Of a stretch of DNA of 64,000 nt, positions 44,871-54,264 are shown in pieces. Below the pieces are notes generated by a model. That model was not told the DNA's origin and ran no database searches. It worked only from the letters and a program-made list of their open reading frames with translations. The stretch lies in contig NZ_JAMFLH010000012.1 of the NCBI RefSeq assembly GCF_023501975.1, forward strand, positions 1 through 64,000. Direction: 5' to 3'. Source of the stretch: Altererythrobacter sp. KTW20L (GTDB lineage: Bacteria; Pseudomonadota; Alphaproteobacteria; Sphingomonadales; Sphingomonadaceae). How positions within the stretch are numbered: position 1 is the stretch's first letter; each line of letters opens with the position of its first letter. A program made the translations under genes and the position numbers.

Positions 44871-45770
44871 ATGGGGCAGGGCAGGGAAAAGTACTTGGCA
44901 GCGTACCGCATCCAGATCGTGCTGCTGTTCCTTGCGCCGGTGCTTGCCGTGGCGGCGCTCTATGTGCTCGGCCGGGCGATCCCGGTGCCGCACCTGGGCC
45001 GTGACTATGTGATCCGGATCGAACTGCCCGAACCCGGCACCACGGTAGGCCTGCCCGATGTGCTGGGGCCGGACGACCCTTCGCGCCCATTGGTGGTGAT
45101 CGATGCCGGGCATGGCGGGCACGATCCGGGTGCCAGCGGCCTCGACATACGCGAGAAAACCGTGGTGCTCGGCCTGGCGCGCGCCCTGCGTGATGAACTG
45201 CTGGCCGGCGGCGGTGTGCGGGTGGCCCTGACGCGCGAGGATGACCGCTATCTCGCCCTTGCCGAGCGGGTGCAGATCGCCCGCACGCTGGGTGCCGACC
45301 TCTTCCTGTCGATCCATGCCGACAGCGCGGGCGAGCAGGAAGGGGTGACGGGCGCCAGTATCTACACCCTGTCAGACCAGGCATCGTCCGAGGCAGCAGC
45401 CCGCTTTGCCGAGCGCGAGAACCGGGCCGACCGGATCAACGGCATGGAGCTGTCGGGCGAAAACGCCAACGTCAACGCCATCCTGGTCGAACTGTCGCAG
45501 CGCCGCACTTCGGCCCAGTCGGTGGAATTTGCCGAACTGATCGTGCGCGAGGGCGAGGGAGCGCTCAATTTCCATCCGCAGGCGGTCCGCTCCGCCGGAC
45601 TGGCCGTGCTGCGCGCGCCCGATGTGCCCTCGGTCCTGTTCGAAGCGGGCTTCATCACCAATCGCGAGGAGGCCCGGCGGCTCGCCTCTGCCGAAGGCCA
45701 GCGGGCCTTTGCCGAAGCCATGGCCCGCGCCATCAGGGTGCAACTGGCCCGCGCTAGCGATTCCCCCTGA
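44871..45770 (+). CDS. N-acetylmuramoyl-L-alanine amidase
   Basis: A 299-residue zinc amidase (Amidase_3) that removes the peptide stem from peptidoglycan in the periplasm. An N-terminal hydrophobic segment (about residues 13-35) anchors or exports it. VVIDAGHGGHDPGASG carries the first metal His, and LFLSIHADSAGEQEG the second His. VPSVLFEAGFITNREEARRL has the catalytic Glu. ATG 44871 is used; a TTG at 44895 has a better AGGGA and might be the true start. It lies 75 bases upstream of PBP1A, a sensible cell-wall pairing. Confidence 0.92.
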   Translation: MGQGREKYLAAYRIQIVLLFLAPVLAVAALYVLGRAIPVPHLGRDYVIRIELPEPGTTVGLPDVLGPDDPSRPLVVIDAGHGGHDPGASGLDIREKTVVLGLARALRDELLAGGGVRVALTREDDRYLALAERVQIARTLGADLFLSIHADSAGEQEGVTGASIYTLSDQASSEAAARFAERENRADRINGMELSGENANVNAILVELSQRRTSAQSVEFAELIVREGEGALNFHPQAVRSAGLAVLRAPDVPSVLFEAGFITNREEARRLASAEGQRAFAEAMARAIRVQLARASDSP

Positions 45771-45845
45771 CAAATTGGTTGCCGGGTAATCCGCCCGTCG
45801 CATTCAATCTGGCATCTGCGCCACTCGCCATGCTAAAGGGCGGGC

Positions 45846-48395
45846 ATGTCCGACTATCATGATGCTGCCGCAGCAGAGCCGCTGCACTACCGCATTCGCC
45901 GCGAAGCGGGCGGGGCGTGGATCCGCTTCACCGCCTGGTTCCGCCGCAATTGGCAGGGCAAGCGCTGGTTCCGCTGGGCCAGCGGGCTGGTAGCGGCCGG
46001 GCTGCTGGTCATGGTGGCGGGCTGGGCAATCCTCGCGCGTGACCTGCCCGATGCCGAGATGCTGCTGGAGTACGAGACCAACCTGCCTTCGGTGGTACGC
46101 GGCGCCGATGGGGAGATCGCCCACCGGTACGAGCGCGAGCGGCGGGTGGAGCTGCAGTTCAAGGACCTGCCGACCCAGCTCGTCAACGCCTATACCAGCG
46201 CCGAGGACAAGACCTTCTGGAGCCACAACGGCATCGACGCGGGCGGTTTTGTCGGTGCGGTGATCGACTATGTCAGCAAGATCGGTTCGGGCGAGCGGGC
46301 GGTGGGCGGTTCCACCATCACCCAGCAGGTCGCCAAGAACATCATGATCGGCGACGAATACTCGATCACCCGCAAGCTGAAGGAAATGCTGCTCGCCACC
46401 CGCATCGAGGGAGTGTTGAGCAAGGAAGAGATCATTACGCTCTACCTCAACGAAATCGCGCTCGGTCGCCGCAGCTTCGGCGTGCAGGCCGCGGCGCGGG
46501 CCTATTTCGACAAGGATGTGGACGATCTCGAACTGCACGAGATGGCCTACCTGGCGATCCTGCCCAAGGCGCCCGAAACATACAGCCGCGAACGCAATTA
46601 CGATGAGGCAACCGTGCGCCGCAACATCGTTCTCAGCCAGATGGAGAGCAACGGTCATATTTCGGCTGCCCAGCGCGATGCGGCGAGGGCCATGCCGCTG
46701 GGCATCGTGACCGGCCAGCGGGCCGAGCGCTCGGCCGATGCCGGGTATTTCCTCGAGGAAGTGCGCCGCCAGTTGATCCAGCGTTTCGGCGAAACGTCCG
46801 AGGACGGGCGCAACAGCGTCTATGCGGGCGGCCTGTGGGTGCGCACCTCGCTTGATACCGAATTGCAGGAAGCGGCGCGCGATAGCCTGCGCAGCGCCTT
46901 GCTGCGCTATCACGGCAACCGTGGCTGGACCGGCCCCATTGCCACGCTGAACCCCGACCATGGCGACCTGCAGGCGCAATTGCTCAGTTCCAACATTTCC
47001 ATCAGCTACCAGGACTGGCGCGTGGCCGTGGTAACCGATCGCGCGGCGCAATCGGCCACCATCGCCTTCGCCAGCGGATCGCCGGCCCAGATAAGCGGCG
47101 CCGTTCCCAACGACATGAAGGCGGGCGACGTGATCACCGTTTCGCCCGAGGGCAATGGCTGGCGCATGCGCTATGTCCCCGAAGTGTCGGGCGGCTTCGT
47201 TGCCCAGGATGCGCACACCGGGCGCGTGCTGGCCATGCAGGGCGGTTTCGATTCCCGCCTCAGCGATTTCAACCGTGCAACCCAGGCGATGCGCCAGCCC
47301 GGATCGACGATCAAGCCGTTCGTCTATGCCGCCGGGCTCGATGCCGGGATGACGCCCGCCTCGATGATCCCCGACAGCCAGTACTGCTATTACCAGGGCG
47401 CGAACCTGGGCGAGAAGTGCTTCACCAACTTCGGCGGCAGCCGTGGCGGCGGCGAATATCCGATGCGTTATGGCCTCGAACAGTCGAAGAACCTGATGAC
47501 GGTGCACATCGCCATGGACACCGGCATGGAACAGGTGATCGACACTTTCGAGGCGATGGGCATTGCCGACGAGGGTGCCTATGATCCCTATCCCGCCTTT
47601 GCCCTTGGCGCAGGCGACACCACGGTGCTGCGCATGGTCAATGCCTATGGCGCGCTGGTCAACCACGGACGGATCAACCAGCCTTCGGTGATCGACTATG
47701 TCCAGGACCGCGACGGCAAGGTGATCTACCGCAGCGACAACCGCGAATGCGTGGGCTGCAATATGGCCGAATGGGATGGCTCGGCCATGCCGCGCCTCGC
47801 CCCGCGCGGGCAGCAGGCGATGGATCCGCGCACCGCGTTTCAGGTGGTCAACATGCTGACCGGCGTGATTGAGCGCGGCACGGCCACCCGCCTGCGCGTG
47901 CTGGACATCCCGCTGTTCGGCAAGACCGGCACCTCCAGCGGGCCGACCAACGCGTGGTTCGTCGGCGGATCGCCCGATATCGTGGCCGGGGCCTATGTCG
48001 GGTTCGACCAGCCACGCAACCTTGGCGGCTATGTCCAGGGCGGCAACACGGGCGCGCCGATCTTTCTGGAATTCGTGAATGAAACGCGCGAGCGGTGGAA
48101 CGGAAGGCCGTTCCTGGCATCCGAAGGGGTGCGCATGGTGCGGATCGACCGGCGCAGCGGCCGCCGGGTATTCGATGGCTGGCCGACCGATGAACCGCAA
48201 AGCGCGGTGATCTGGGAGGCCTTCAAGCCCGATACCGAACCGCGCCGCACCAGCCGGCAGGACGATATCGACCAGATGCGCGAGATGATCCTGGCCCAGT
48301 TGCGCCGCCGCGAGGAAGGACCGTCTGCGGCATCGTCTTCGGCCAATTCCAACAGTCCGGAGAATTTTGTCGAGGAACAGGGCGGCATCTACTAA
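45846..48395 (+). CDS. mrcA: Penicillin-binding protein 1A
   Basis: An 849-residue bifunctional peptidoglycan synthase. One TM segment lies at about residues 44-68. The glycosyltransferase domain shows AEDKTFWSHNGID (Glu120), GGSTITQQVAKN, ITRKLKEMLLATRIE and RRSFGVQAAARAYF. An OB-like domain is inserted before the transpeptidase domain, which has QPGSTIKPF (catalytic Ser487), EQSKNLMTV and FGKTGTSSG. The C-terminal tail is Arg- and Ser-rich. All catalytic motifs are present. Confidence 0.96.
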   Translation: MSDYHDAAAAEPLHYRIRREAGGAWIRFTAWFRRNWQGKRWFRWASGLVAAGLLVMVAGWAILARDLPDAEMLLEYETNLPSVVRGADGEIAHRYERERRVELQFKDLPTQLVNAYTSAEDKTFWSHNGIDAGGFVGAVIDYVSKIGSGERAVGGSTITQQVAKNIMIGDEYSITRKLKEMLLATRIEGVLSKEEIITLYLNEIALGRRSFGVQAAARAYFDKDVDDLELHEMAYLAILPKAPETYSRERNYDEATVRRNIVLSQMESNGHISAAQRDAARAMPLGIVTGQRAERSADAGYFLEEVRRQLIQRFGETSEDGRNSVYAGGLWVRTSLDTELQEAARDSLRSALLRYHGNRGWTGPIATLNPDHGDLQAQLLSSNISISYQDWRVAVVTDRAAQSATIAFASGSPAQISGAVPNDMKAGDVITVSPEGNGWRMRYVPEVSGGFVAQDAHTGRVLAMQGGFDSRLSDFNRATQAMRQPGSTIKPFVYAAGLDAGMTPASMIPDSQYCYYQGANLGEKCFTNFGGSRGGGEYPMRYGLEQSKNLMTVHIAMDTGMEQVIDTFEAMGIADEGAYDPYPAFALGAGDTTVLRMVNAYGALVNHGRINQPSVIDYVQDRDGKVIYRSDNRECVGCNMAEWDGSAMPRLAPRGQQAMDPRTAFQVVNMLTGVIERGTATRLRVLDIPLFGKTGTSSGPTNAWFVGGSPDIVAGAYVGFDQPRNLGGYVQGGNTGAPIFLEFVNETRERWNGRPFLASEGVRMVRIDRRSGRRVFDGWPTDEPQSAVIWEAFKPDTEPRRTSRQDDIDQMREMILAQLRRREEGPSAASSSANSNSPENFVEEQGGIY

Positions 48396-48425
48396 GGGTG
48401 TTACCTGCATAGAGGATCACGTAGA

Positions 48426-48959
48426 ATGGCCATCAAGAAGCTCATTGTTCCCCTGCTCGCCGCCCTGGCGATGGCGGGTCATTCGGTTCCCGCCCAGGCT
48501 GCCCTGACCGAAGGCACGCGCGCACCTGCCTTCACCACCACCGGCGCGCTTGCGGGACAGACCTACGCCTTCGACCTTGCTGCCGAACTGCGTAAGGGCC
48601 CGGTCGTGCTGTACTTCTTCCCGCGCGCCTTCACGCAAGGCTGCACGCTGGAAGCCAATGCCTTTGCCGAGGCGATGGACGATTTCCGCGCGGCGGGCGC
48701 CCAGGTGATCGGCCTGTCGGCTGACGATATCCCCACGCTCCAGCGCTTCAGCCGCGAGGAATGCCGCGATGCGTTTCCCGTAGGCCGCGCCAGCCCGGGT
48801 ATCATCTCGGATTATGACGTGGCCTTTGGCCAGGGCATGACCAGCCGCACCTCCTATGTCATCGCGGCGGACGGACGGATCGTCCATGTCCATTCCGACA
48901 TGGACTGGCGTGAGCACGTTTCCCAGACCCTGGCAGCGGTGCGCACGCTCGCGCGCTGA
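48426..48959 (+). CDS. Periplasmic peroxiredoxin (Bcp/AhpC-TSA type)
   Basis: A 177-residue thiol peroxidase with a signal peptide (residues 1-25, ending PAQAA). VVLYFFPRAFTQGCTLEANAF contains the peroxidatic Cys; most Bcp proteins have TPGCT where this has TQGCT. A second Cys in SREECRDAF may be the resolving one. Export to the periplasm is unusual for Bcp but known in alphaproteobacteria. A terminator follows. Confidence 0.88.
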   Translation: MAIKKLIVPLLAALAMAGHSVPAQAALTEGTRAPAFTTTGALAGQTYAFDLAAELRKGPVVLYFFPRAFTQGCTLEANAFAEAMDDFRAAGAQVIGLSADDIPTLQRFSREECRDAFPVGRASPGIISDYDVAFGQGMTSRTSYVIAADGRIVHVHSDMDWREHVSQTLAAVRTLAR

Positions 48960-48978
48960 CGAAGCTGGATTACATTCG

Positions 48979-49010
48979 GGGGCCGGGCCTGCGGGGCCGG
49001 CCCCTTTCGT
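48979..49010 (+). terminator. Intrinsic terminator after peroxiredoxin gene
   Basis: GGGGCCGG (48979-48986) pairs with CCGGCCCC (48997-49004) around a ten-base loop, followed by TTTCGTTTT. It separates the cell-wall/peroxiredoxin genes from prfB. Confidence 0.8.
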
Positions 49011-49062
49011 TTTCATGAGGCCTGCGCTAGGCGGCGCGACAACACATTCACGGAGAAGTCCC

Positions 49063-50190
49063 ATGCGTGCCGAAGGGCAGGCCCATATCGACCGGATCGA
49101 CGCGGCGCTGGCGCTGGTGCGCAAGTCGCTCGACTGGGAGCGCGCGCTGCGCCGCCTCGACGAACTCAACGCGCGGGTGGAAGACCCCACGCTGTGGGAC
49201 AATCCCAAGTCGGCGGAAGAGGTGATGCGCGAGCGGCGGCGGCTCGAAAGCGCCAGCGGCACCGTGCGCGAGATCGAGAGCCAGATGGCCGATGCGGTCG
49301 AATTCATCGAACTGGGCGAGATGGAGGACGATGCCGGCGTCGTGGCCGAAGGGCTCGCCTCCCTGAAGGGCCTGGCCGACCGCGCCGACGCCGACAAGGT
49401 CACCGCGCTCCTCTCGGGCGAGGCGGACAGCAATGACACCTACCTCGAAATCCACGCCGGCGCAGGCGGCACCGAAAGCCAGGACTGGGCCGAAATGCTG
49501 TTCCGCATGTATGCCCGCTGGGCCGAAAAGCGCGGCTTCAAGGTAGAAACGGTCGAATACCAGGCCGGCGAGCAGGCGGGCATCAAGTCTGCCACGCTGC
49601 AGATCAAGGGCGAGGGCGCCTATGGCTATGCCAAGACCGAAAGCGGCGTCCACCGCCTGGTCCGCATCAGCCCCTATGACAGCAGCGCGCGGCGGCACAC
49701 CAGTTTCAGCTCGGTCTGGGTCTATCCGGTAATCGACGACAACATCGAGATCGAGATCAACGAGGGCGACCTCAAGATCGACACCTATCGCGCATCGGGT
49801 GCGGGCGGGCAGCACATCAACACCACCGACAGCGCCGTGCGCATCACCCACATGCCCACCGGCGTGGTGGTGGCCAGCCAGCACGACCGCAGCCAGCACA
49901 AGAACCGCGCCACGGCGATGAACATGCTGAAGGCGCGCCTCTACGAGCGCGAACTGGCGATCCGCGAAGCGGCGGCAGGCAGCGAATACGAGGCCAAGAC
50001 CGAAATCGGCTGGGGCCACCAGATCCGCTCCTACGTCCTCCAGCCCTACCAGATGGTCAAGGACCTGCGCACCGGCGTCGTCTCGACCGCTCCCGGCGAC
50101 GTGCTCGATGGCGACATCGACCAGTTCATCGCCGCCGCGCTCGCCCAGCGGGTGACGGGCGAGAAGGTCGATGTGGCCGATGTGGACTAG
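49063..50190 (+). CDS. prfB: Peptide chain release factor 2
   Basis: A 375-residue factor that releases peptides at UGA and UAA. The GGQ tripeptide is at residues 248-250 in [16 protein letters not shown]. The stop-codon-recognition site, SPF in E. coli, is SPY at 203-205 in [15 protein letters not shown]. There is no in-frame UGA near codon 25, so no programmed frameshift is needed to make the protein. ATG 49063 follows CGGAGAAGTCCC. Confidence 0.97.
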   Translation: MRAEGQAHIDRIDAALALVRKSLDWERALRRLDELNARVEDPTLWDNPKSAEEVMRERRRLESASGTVREIESQMADAVEFIELGEMEDDAGVVAEGLASLKGLADRADADKVTALLSGEADSNDTYLEIHAGAGGTESQDWAEMLFRMYARWAEKRGFKVETVEYQAGEQAGIKSATLQIKGEGAYGYAKTESGVHRLVRISPYDSSARRHTSFSSVWVYPVIDDNIEIEINEGDLKIDTYRASGAGGQHINTTDSAVRITHMPTGVVVASQHDRSQHKNRATAMNMLKARLYERELAIREAAAGSEYEAKTEIGWGHQIRSYVLQPYQMVKDLRTGVVSTAPGDVLDGDIDQFIAAALAQRVTGEKVDVADVD

Positions 50191-50234
50191 GCTTGTTTTG
50201 CCATCGGGCATGTCCACCGCTAAAGCCTGACAGC

Positions 50235-50975
50235 ATGATAAGCGGGAGCAGGATAAAGACACCTTTCGCGTGGGCTGTCGCCTCGGCGACCATGTTCGCG
50301 CTTGTGTCCTGCGACCAGCCGGTTGACGATGGCCGCCCGGAAACCGCGCGCGCTTTCCCGCAGCCGCACCGGCCGGTGTCCGAACTGGGCTCCAATGCCT
50401 TTTCCACCGAAGAGCTACGCGATGACCGGCGCGAGGCGGAAACGGTGATGGACAAGGCGATGATCGTGCCGGGCATGACCGTGGCCGATATCGGTGCGGG
50501 CGAGGGCTACTATACCGTGCGTCTGGCGGCCCGCGTGGGCGACCAGGGCCGGGTGCTGGCGCAGGATATCGACGAGGATGCGCTGCGCCGCCTTGGCGCG
50601 CGGGTCGAGGCCGAACGGCTCGACAATGTCTCGATCGCGCTGGGCGCGGCGGACGATCCGCGCCTGCCATCGGCCAGTTTCGACCGCATTTTCATGGTCC
50701 ACATGTACCACGAGATAACTGAGCCCTATGCCTTCCTGTGGCGCATGCGCCCGGCCTTGCGCGAAGGCGGGCAGGTGATCGTGGTCGATGCCGACCGCCC
50801 GACCGACCAGAACGGCATCGCCCCGCAGTTGCTATTCTGCGAATTCGAACGCATGGGCTTTCGCCTGGTGGAATTTGATCTTAAACCGGAGATTGCCGGT
50901 TATTATGCGCAGTTCGAAGCGCGGGGCCCGCGCCCCGAGCCACAGGACATCGTGCCGTGCAAGCAGCCCGGCTGA
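50235..50975 (+). CDS. Lipoprotein with SAM-dependent methyltransferase domain
   Basis: A 246-residue protein with a lipoprotein signal: residues 8-25 are hydrophobic with lipobox LVSC (Cys26). The methyltransferase domain has VADIGAGEGYYTVRLAARVG, LAQDIDEDALRRL and FDRIFMVHMYHEI. SAM is not usual in the periplasm, so either the signal is a false start or the fold has another use. An in-frame ATG at 50193 is less likely. The downstream gene is 46 bases away on the same strand. Confidence 0.75.
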   Translation: MISGSRIKTPFAWAVASATMFALVSCDQPVDDGRPETARAFPQPHRPVSELGSNAFSTEELRDDRREAETVMDKAMIVPGMTVADIGAGEGYYTVRLAARVGDQGRVLAQDIDEDALRRLGARVEAERLDNVSIALGAADDPRLPSASFDRIFMVHMYHEITEPYAFLWRMRPALREGGQVIVVDADRPTDQNGIAPQLLFCEFERMGFRLVEFDLKPEIAGYYAQFEARGPRPEPQDIVPCKQPG

Positions 50976-51021
50976 CAAGAAGAGGCCACCCCCTGATGGG
51001 GCGGACCTGCTGAGGAAATAC

Positions 51022-52428
51022 ATGGATTTCAAGGGACTGAAGCCGATTGTTTACGGTGGCCGTGAAGTATGGCCTCTGGTTGAAGGCGGCAAGGGCGTGG
51101 CGGCAACCAACCACGCCAGCTCGGGCGCATGGGCCGCTGCGGGCGGGATCGGCACGGTCAGCGCGGTCAATGCCGACAGCTACGATGCCAATGGAGACCC
51201 GATTCCGCAGGTCTATCACGGTGCCACCCGCAAGGAACGGCACCAGGAGCTGATCCGCTATGCCATCGCTGGCGGGGTCGAACAGGTGAAGCGCGCCCAT
51301 GCCATTGCGGGCGGACACGGCGCGATCAACATCAACGTGCTGTGGGAAATGGGCGGCGCGCAGGAAGTGCTCGAAGGTATCCTGCAGCAGACCCCTGGCA
51401 TGGTGACAGGCGTCACCTGCGGCGCGGGCATGCCATATAAACTGGCCGAAATCGCCCAGCGCTACAACGTCTGCTACCTGCCCATCGTCAGTTCAGCCCG
51501 TGCCTTCCGCGCGCTGTGGAAGCGCTCCTATCACAAGGTGCCGGACCTATTGGCCGCCGTGGTCTATGAAGATCCGTGGCTGGCAGGCGGGCACAACGGC
51601 CTGTCGAATGCCGAAGACCCAACCAAGCCGGAAGACCCCTATCCCCGCGTGAAAGCCTTGCGCGAAACGATGCGGGCCGAAGGCGTGTCGGAAGATGTTC
51701 ACATCGTGATGGCCGGCGGTGTCTGGGCCTTGCGTGAATGGAACGACTGGATCGACAATCCAGAGCTGGGTTCCATCGTGTTCCAGTTCGGCACCCGCCC
51801 GCTGCTGACGGTGGAAAGCCCGATCCCGCAGGCATGGAAAGACCTGCTGCGCACGGTGGAACCGGGCGAGGTGCTGCTGCACAAGTTCAGCCCCACCGGC
51901 TTTTATTCCAGCGCCATCCGCAATCCTTTCCTGCGCGAGCTTGAAGCCCGCAGCGAGCGGCAGATCCCTTACAGCCGCGTCGAGGCGGGCGAGCATACGG
52001 TGCAGCTCGATGTCGGCGTGAAGGGCAGGAATTTCTGGGTTGCGCCCAAGGACCTGGAGCGCGCCCGGGCGTGGAATGCTGCGGGCTATACCGAGGCGCT
52101 GAAGACGCCCGACGATACCGTGGTATTCGTCACCCCGCCGGAACGCGACGTGATCCGCAAGGACCAGACTGATTGCATGGGCTGCCTGTCGCACTGCGGT
52201 TTTTCCAGCTGGAAGGACCACGACGACTTCACCACCGGCCGCCTGGCCGATCCGCGCAGCTTCTGCATCCAGAAGGGCCTGCAGGGCGCGGTCCATGGGG
52301 CACCGCTGGACGAAAACCTCGTCTTCGCGGGCCACGCCGCCTACCGCTTCAAGCAGGACCCGTTCTATTCCAACAACTTCACGCCCACGGTGAAGGAGCT
52401 GGTGGACAGGATTCTGACGGGGGAATAG
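51022..52428 (+). CDS. Nitronate monooxygenase-like flavoprotein
   Basis: A 468-residue FMN-dependent TIM-barrel enzyme of the 2-nitropropane dioxygenase family. NHASSGAWAAAGGIGTVSAVNA and GMVTGVTCGAGMPYKLAEIA lie in the N-terminal third, VYEDPWLAGGHNGLSN near residue 190, and VMAGGVWALREWN near 230. The C-terminal 100 residues extend beyond typical enzymes and hold DQTDCMGCLSHCGFSSW plus SFCIQKG, four cysteines that could bind iron-sulfur or zinc. GAGGA precedes ATG 51022. Confidence 0.85.
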   Translation: MDFKGLKPIVYGGREVWPLVEGGKGVAATNHASSGAWAAAGGIGTVSAVNADSYDANGDPIPQVYHGATRKERHQELIRYAIAGGVEQVKRAHAIAGGHGAININVLWEMGGAQEVLEGILQQTPGMVTGVTCGAGMPYKLAEIAQRYNVCYLPIVSSARAFRALWKRSYHKVPDLLAAVVYEDPWLAGGHNGLSNAEDPTKPEDPYPRVKALRETMRAEGVSEDVHIVMAGGVWALREWNDWIDNPELGSIVFQFGTRPLLTVESPIPQAWKDLLRTVEPGEVLLHKFSPTGFYSSAIRNPFLRELEARSERQIPYSRVEAGEHTVQLDVGVKGRNFWVAPKDLERARAWNAAGYTEALKTPDDTVVFVTPPERDVIRKDQTDCMGCLSHCGFSSWKDHDDFTTGRLADPRSFCIQKGLQGAVHGAPLDENLVFAGHAAYRFKQDPFYSNNFTPTVKELVDRILTGE

Positions 52429-52524
52429 GCTTTCCTACAGGTCGACATTCCATGCAGAGGGGCGATTGCTCTTTTGACATCGTCCAGACCCTGAGGCGTT
52501 GCGACCACGCGCTCGCACTTTCCC

Positions 52525-52666
52525 CGTCATCCTGAACTCGTTTCAGGATTCATTTCTCCGCGTGCGCGGAGCATGGCGGCAGGAGACCAAACCGCGCCCA
52601 TTGCCCTTCTTGCGAACAGCACCGCGCCTGTTGCCCGATGGATCCTGAAACGAGTTCAGGATGACG
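52525..52666. repeat. REP-like inverted repeat with 25-bp arms
   Basis: The arms at 52525-52549 and 52642-52666 are exact reverse complements over 25 bases, with a 92-base spacer. Each arm is itself nearly palindromic (ATCCTGAACTCGTTTCAGGAT contains ATCCTGAA and TTCAGGAT), so each folds alone, and both fold together. The arrangement is like a REP doublet. It lies in the 387-base gap between the convergent nitronate monooxygenase and ammonium transporter genes; no ORF there is credible. Confidence 0.9.
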
Positions 52667-52762
52667 TTTAGAGAAGGGGGAGATGCAGCTTCTCCCGGGC
52701 GGGTGTCACTTTGTCCGCGACACCTCAACCCACTGGAAACACAGCAAAATCGCCCGCAAATC

Positions 52763-52794
52763 AAAGGTGACACCCTGTCACTTGTGTCACCTTT
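52763..52794. terminator. Candidate terminator hairpin at amt 3' end
   Basis: AAAGGTGACA (52763-52772) pairs with TGTCACCTTT (52785-52794) over ten bases; the loop contains a third TGTCAC copy, and a further TGTCAC lies about 85 bases to the left. It sits 22 bases from the amt stop and has A- and T-rich ends, so it could act on both strands. Confidence 0.65.
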
Positions 52795-52815
52795 GTTCCG
52801 CCGGGCGCAGTGGCC

Positions 52816-54132
52816 TTAGTCGAATTCCCAGCCGCGTTCGCCGTGGCTGGTGATGTCGAGGCCCTGGACTTCCTCATCCTCGCTCACGCGCATCGGCACG
52901 AACAGGTTGAGGGCCACCGCGATCAGTGCCGTGGCGACGGCGGAGAAGACGGCGATTACTGCCACGGCCAGCGCCTGCACGCCAAGTTGCCCGCCCATCG
53001 AGCCTGCTCCGATCGTGTCGTAGCCCGCGCCGCCCAATCCGGCGGACAGGCCGAGGCCCAGCAGCAGAGTGCCGAGCATCCCGCCCACGCCGTGTACTGC
53101 AAATACGTCAAGTGAATCGTCTATATGCATCTTCATCTTGAACAGCTGGATTGCGTAGTAGCAGACTGGCGCGGCGACAGCGCCGATCAGGATGGCCATG
53201 CCGGGTGAGACGAAGCCTGCGGCAGGCGTAATCGTGGCGAGGCCGGCGATAGCGCCGGTCGCAAAGCCCACCGTGGTCGGCTTGCCGAAGACCACCCGCT
53301 CGATGAAGATCCACATCAGCGCGGCCATGGAGGCGGCGAGGTGGGTGTTGATGATCGCATTGCTGGCGCTGGCAGTGGCGCCGAGGGCAGAGCCGCCGTT
53401 GAAGCCGAACCAGCCGACCCACAGCAGCACCGCGCCCAGCATGGTGATGCCCGGGGCGTGGGGGAGGATGGCCGTCTTGGGCCAGCCCTGCCGCCTGCCC
53501 AGCAGCACCGCGATCACCAGCGCCGAAACGCCAGCCGTGGTGTGGACCACCAGCCCGCCGGCAAAGTCGAGCACGCCCAGGGCCGAAAGCCAGCCCCCGC
53601 CCCAGACCCAGTGGGCCACCGGCGCATAGACCACGAGGCCCCATATGGCGCAGAACAGCACCACCCAGCTGAACCGTGCCCGGTCCACCCAGGCTCCGAC
53701 CATCAGGGCAGGCGTGATGGCGGCAAAGGTCATCTGGAACAGGGCGAAAGTGCTCTCCGGGATCTCCAGCGCGGGATAGACCACGTCGAGGTTGTACAGC
53801 ATCCAGTGCTGCCCGCCGCCGAGCCAGCCGTTCATGCTGGTATCCCCGAAGGCGAGGGTATAGCCCACCACCACCCACAGCACGGAGGCGACCGCAGCGA
53901 TCGCGCCGACCTGGATGAAGACCGACAGGAAGTTCTTGGCCCGCACCAGTCCGCCATAGAACAGGCCGAGGCCCGGCAGCGTCATCAGCAGGACCAGCGC
54001 CGAGGCCATCAGGATCCAGGCTGTGTCGCCCGAGTTTTCCACCACCTCGCCCGTCGCCTGGGCCCAGGCCACAGCGGGCACGAAAGCGGGTACGCCAACC
54101 AGCGCGGCGACGGCCGTGATCCTGCGAAACAT
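52816..54132 (-). CDS. amt: Ammonium transporter
   Basis: A 438-residue Amt/Mep/Rh channel for ammonium uptake. Residues 1-26 form a signal peptide ending AVAWAQA. About eleven hydrophobic helices follow; GLGLFYGGLVRAKNFLSVF begins the core. The twin pore histidines are in VDFAGG-type LDFAGGLVVHTTAGVSAL and DVFAVHGVGGMLGTLL. GAGGGGAAATCACC lies just upstream of ATG 54132. No PII (glnK) gene is adjacent, though the two are often paired. Confidence 0.95.
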   Translation of the reverse strand: MFRRITAVAALVGVPAFVPAVAWAQATGEVVENSGDTAWILMASALVLLMTLPGLGLFYGGLVRAKNFLSVFIQVGAIAAVASVLWVVVGYTLAFGDTSMNGWLGGGQHWMLYNLDVVYPALEIPESTFALFQMTFAAITPALMVGAWVDRARFSWVVLFCAIWGLVVYAPVAHWVWGGGWLSALGVLDFAGGLVVHTTAGVSALVIAVLLGRRQGWPKTAILPHAPGITMLGAVLLWVGWFGFNGGSALGATASASNAIINTHLAASMAALMWIFIERVVFGKPTTVGFATGAIAGLATITPAAGFVSPGMAILIGAVAAPVCYYAIQLFKMKMHIDDSLDVFAVHGVGGMLGTLLLGLGLSAGLGGAGYDTIGAGSMGGQLGVQALAVAVIAVFSAVATALIAVALNLFVPMRVSEDEEVQGLDITSHGERGWEFD

Positions 54133-54264
54133 GGTGATTTCCCCTCTAGCCCGCTCTGCCGGCGGATTGCTCCTCTGCCATGCTGTTAGGACAGGAACAG
54201 GCAATCGGGCAAGAGGCTCTGCTCGCGCTTGCGGCGAATCTGCCGGGTCGTATAGGAACCGGTC

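Noticed and set aside
45804-48410. Minus-strand open frame of 868 codons opposite the PBP1A gene
   Set aside because: All PBP1A motifs are present on the plus strand; the antisense product resembles nothing known.
49063-50190. Programmed +1 frameshift in prfB
   Set aside because: The frame is continuous from ATG 49063 with no internal TGA, so no frameshift is needed.
49048-50670. Minus-strand open frame opposite prfB
   Set aside because: Shadow of prfB and the next gene; no coding signature.
52543-52773. Possible 76-codon minus-strand gene in the gap before amt
   Set aside because: It lies mostly within the inverted repeat, lacks a ribosome-binding site and has repeat-derived composition.
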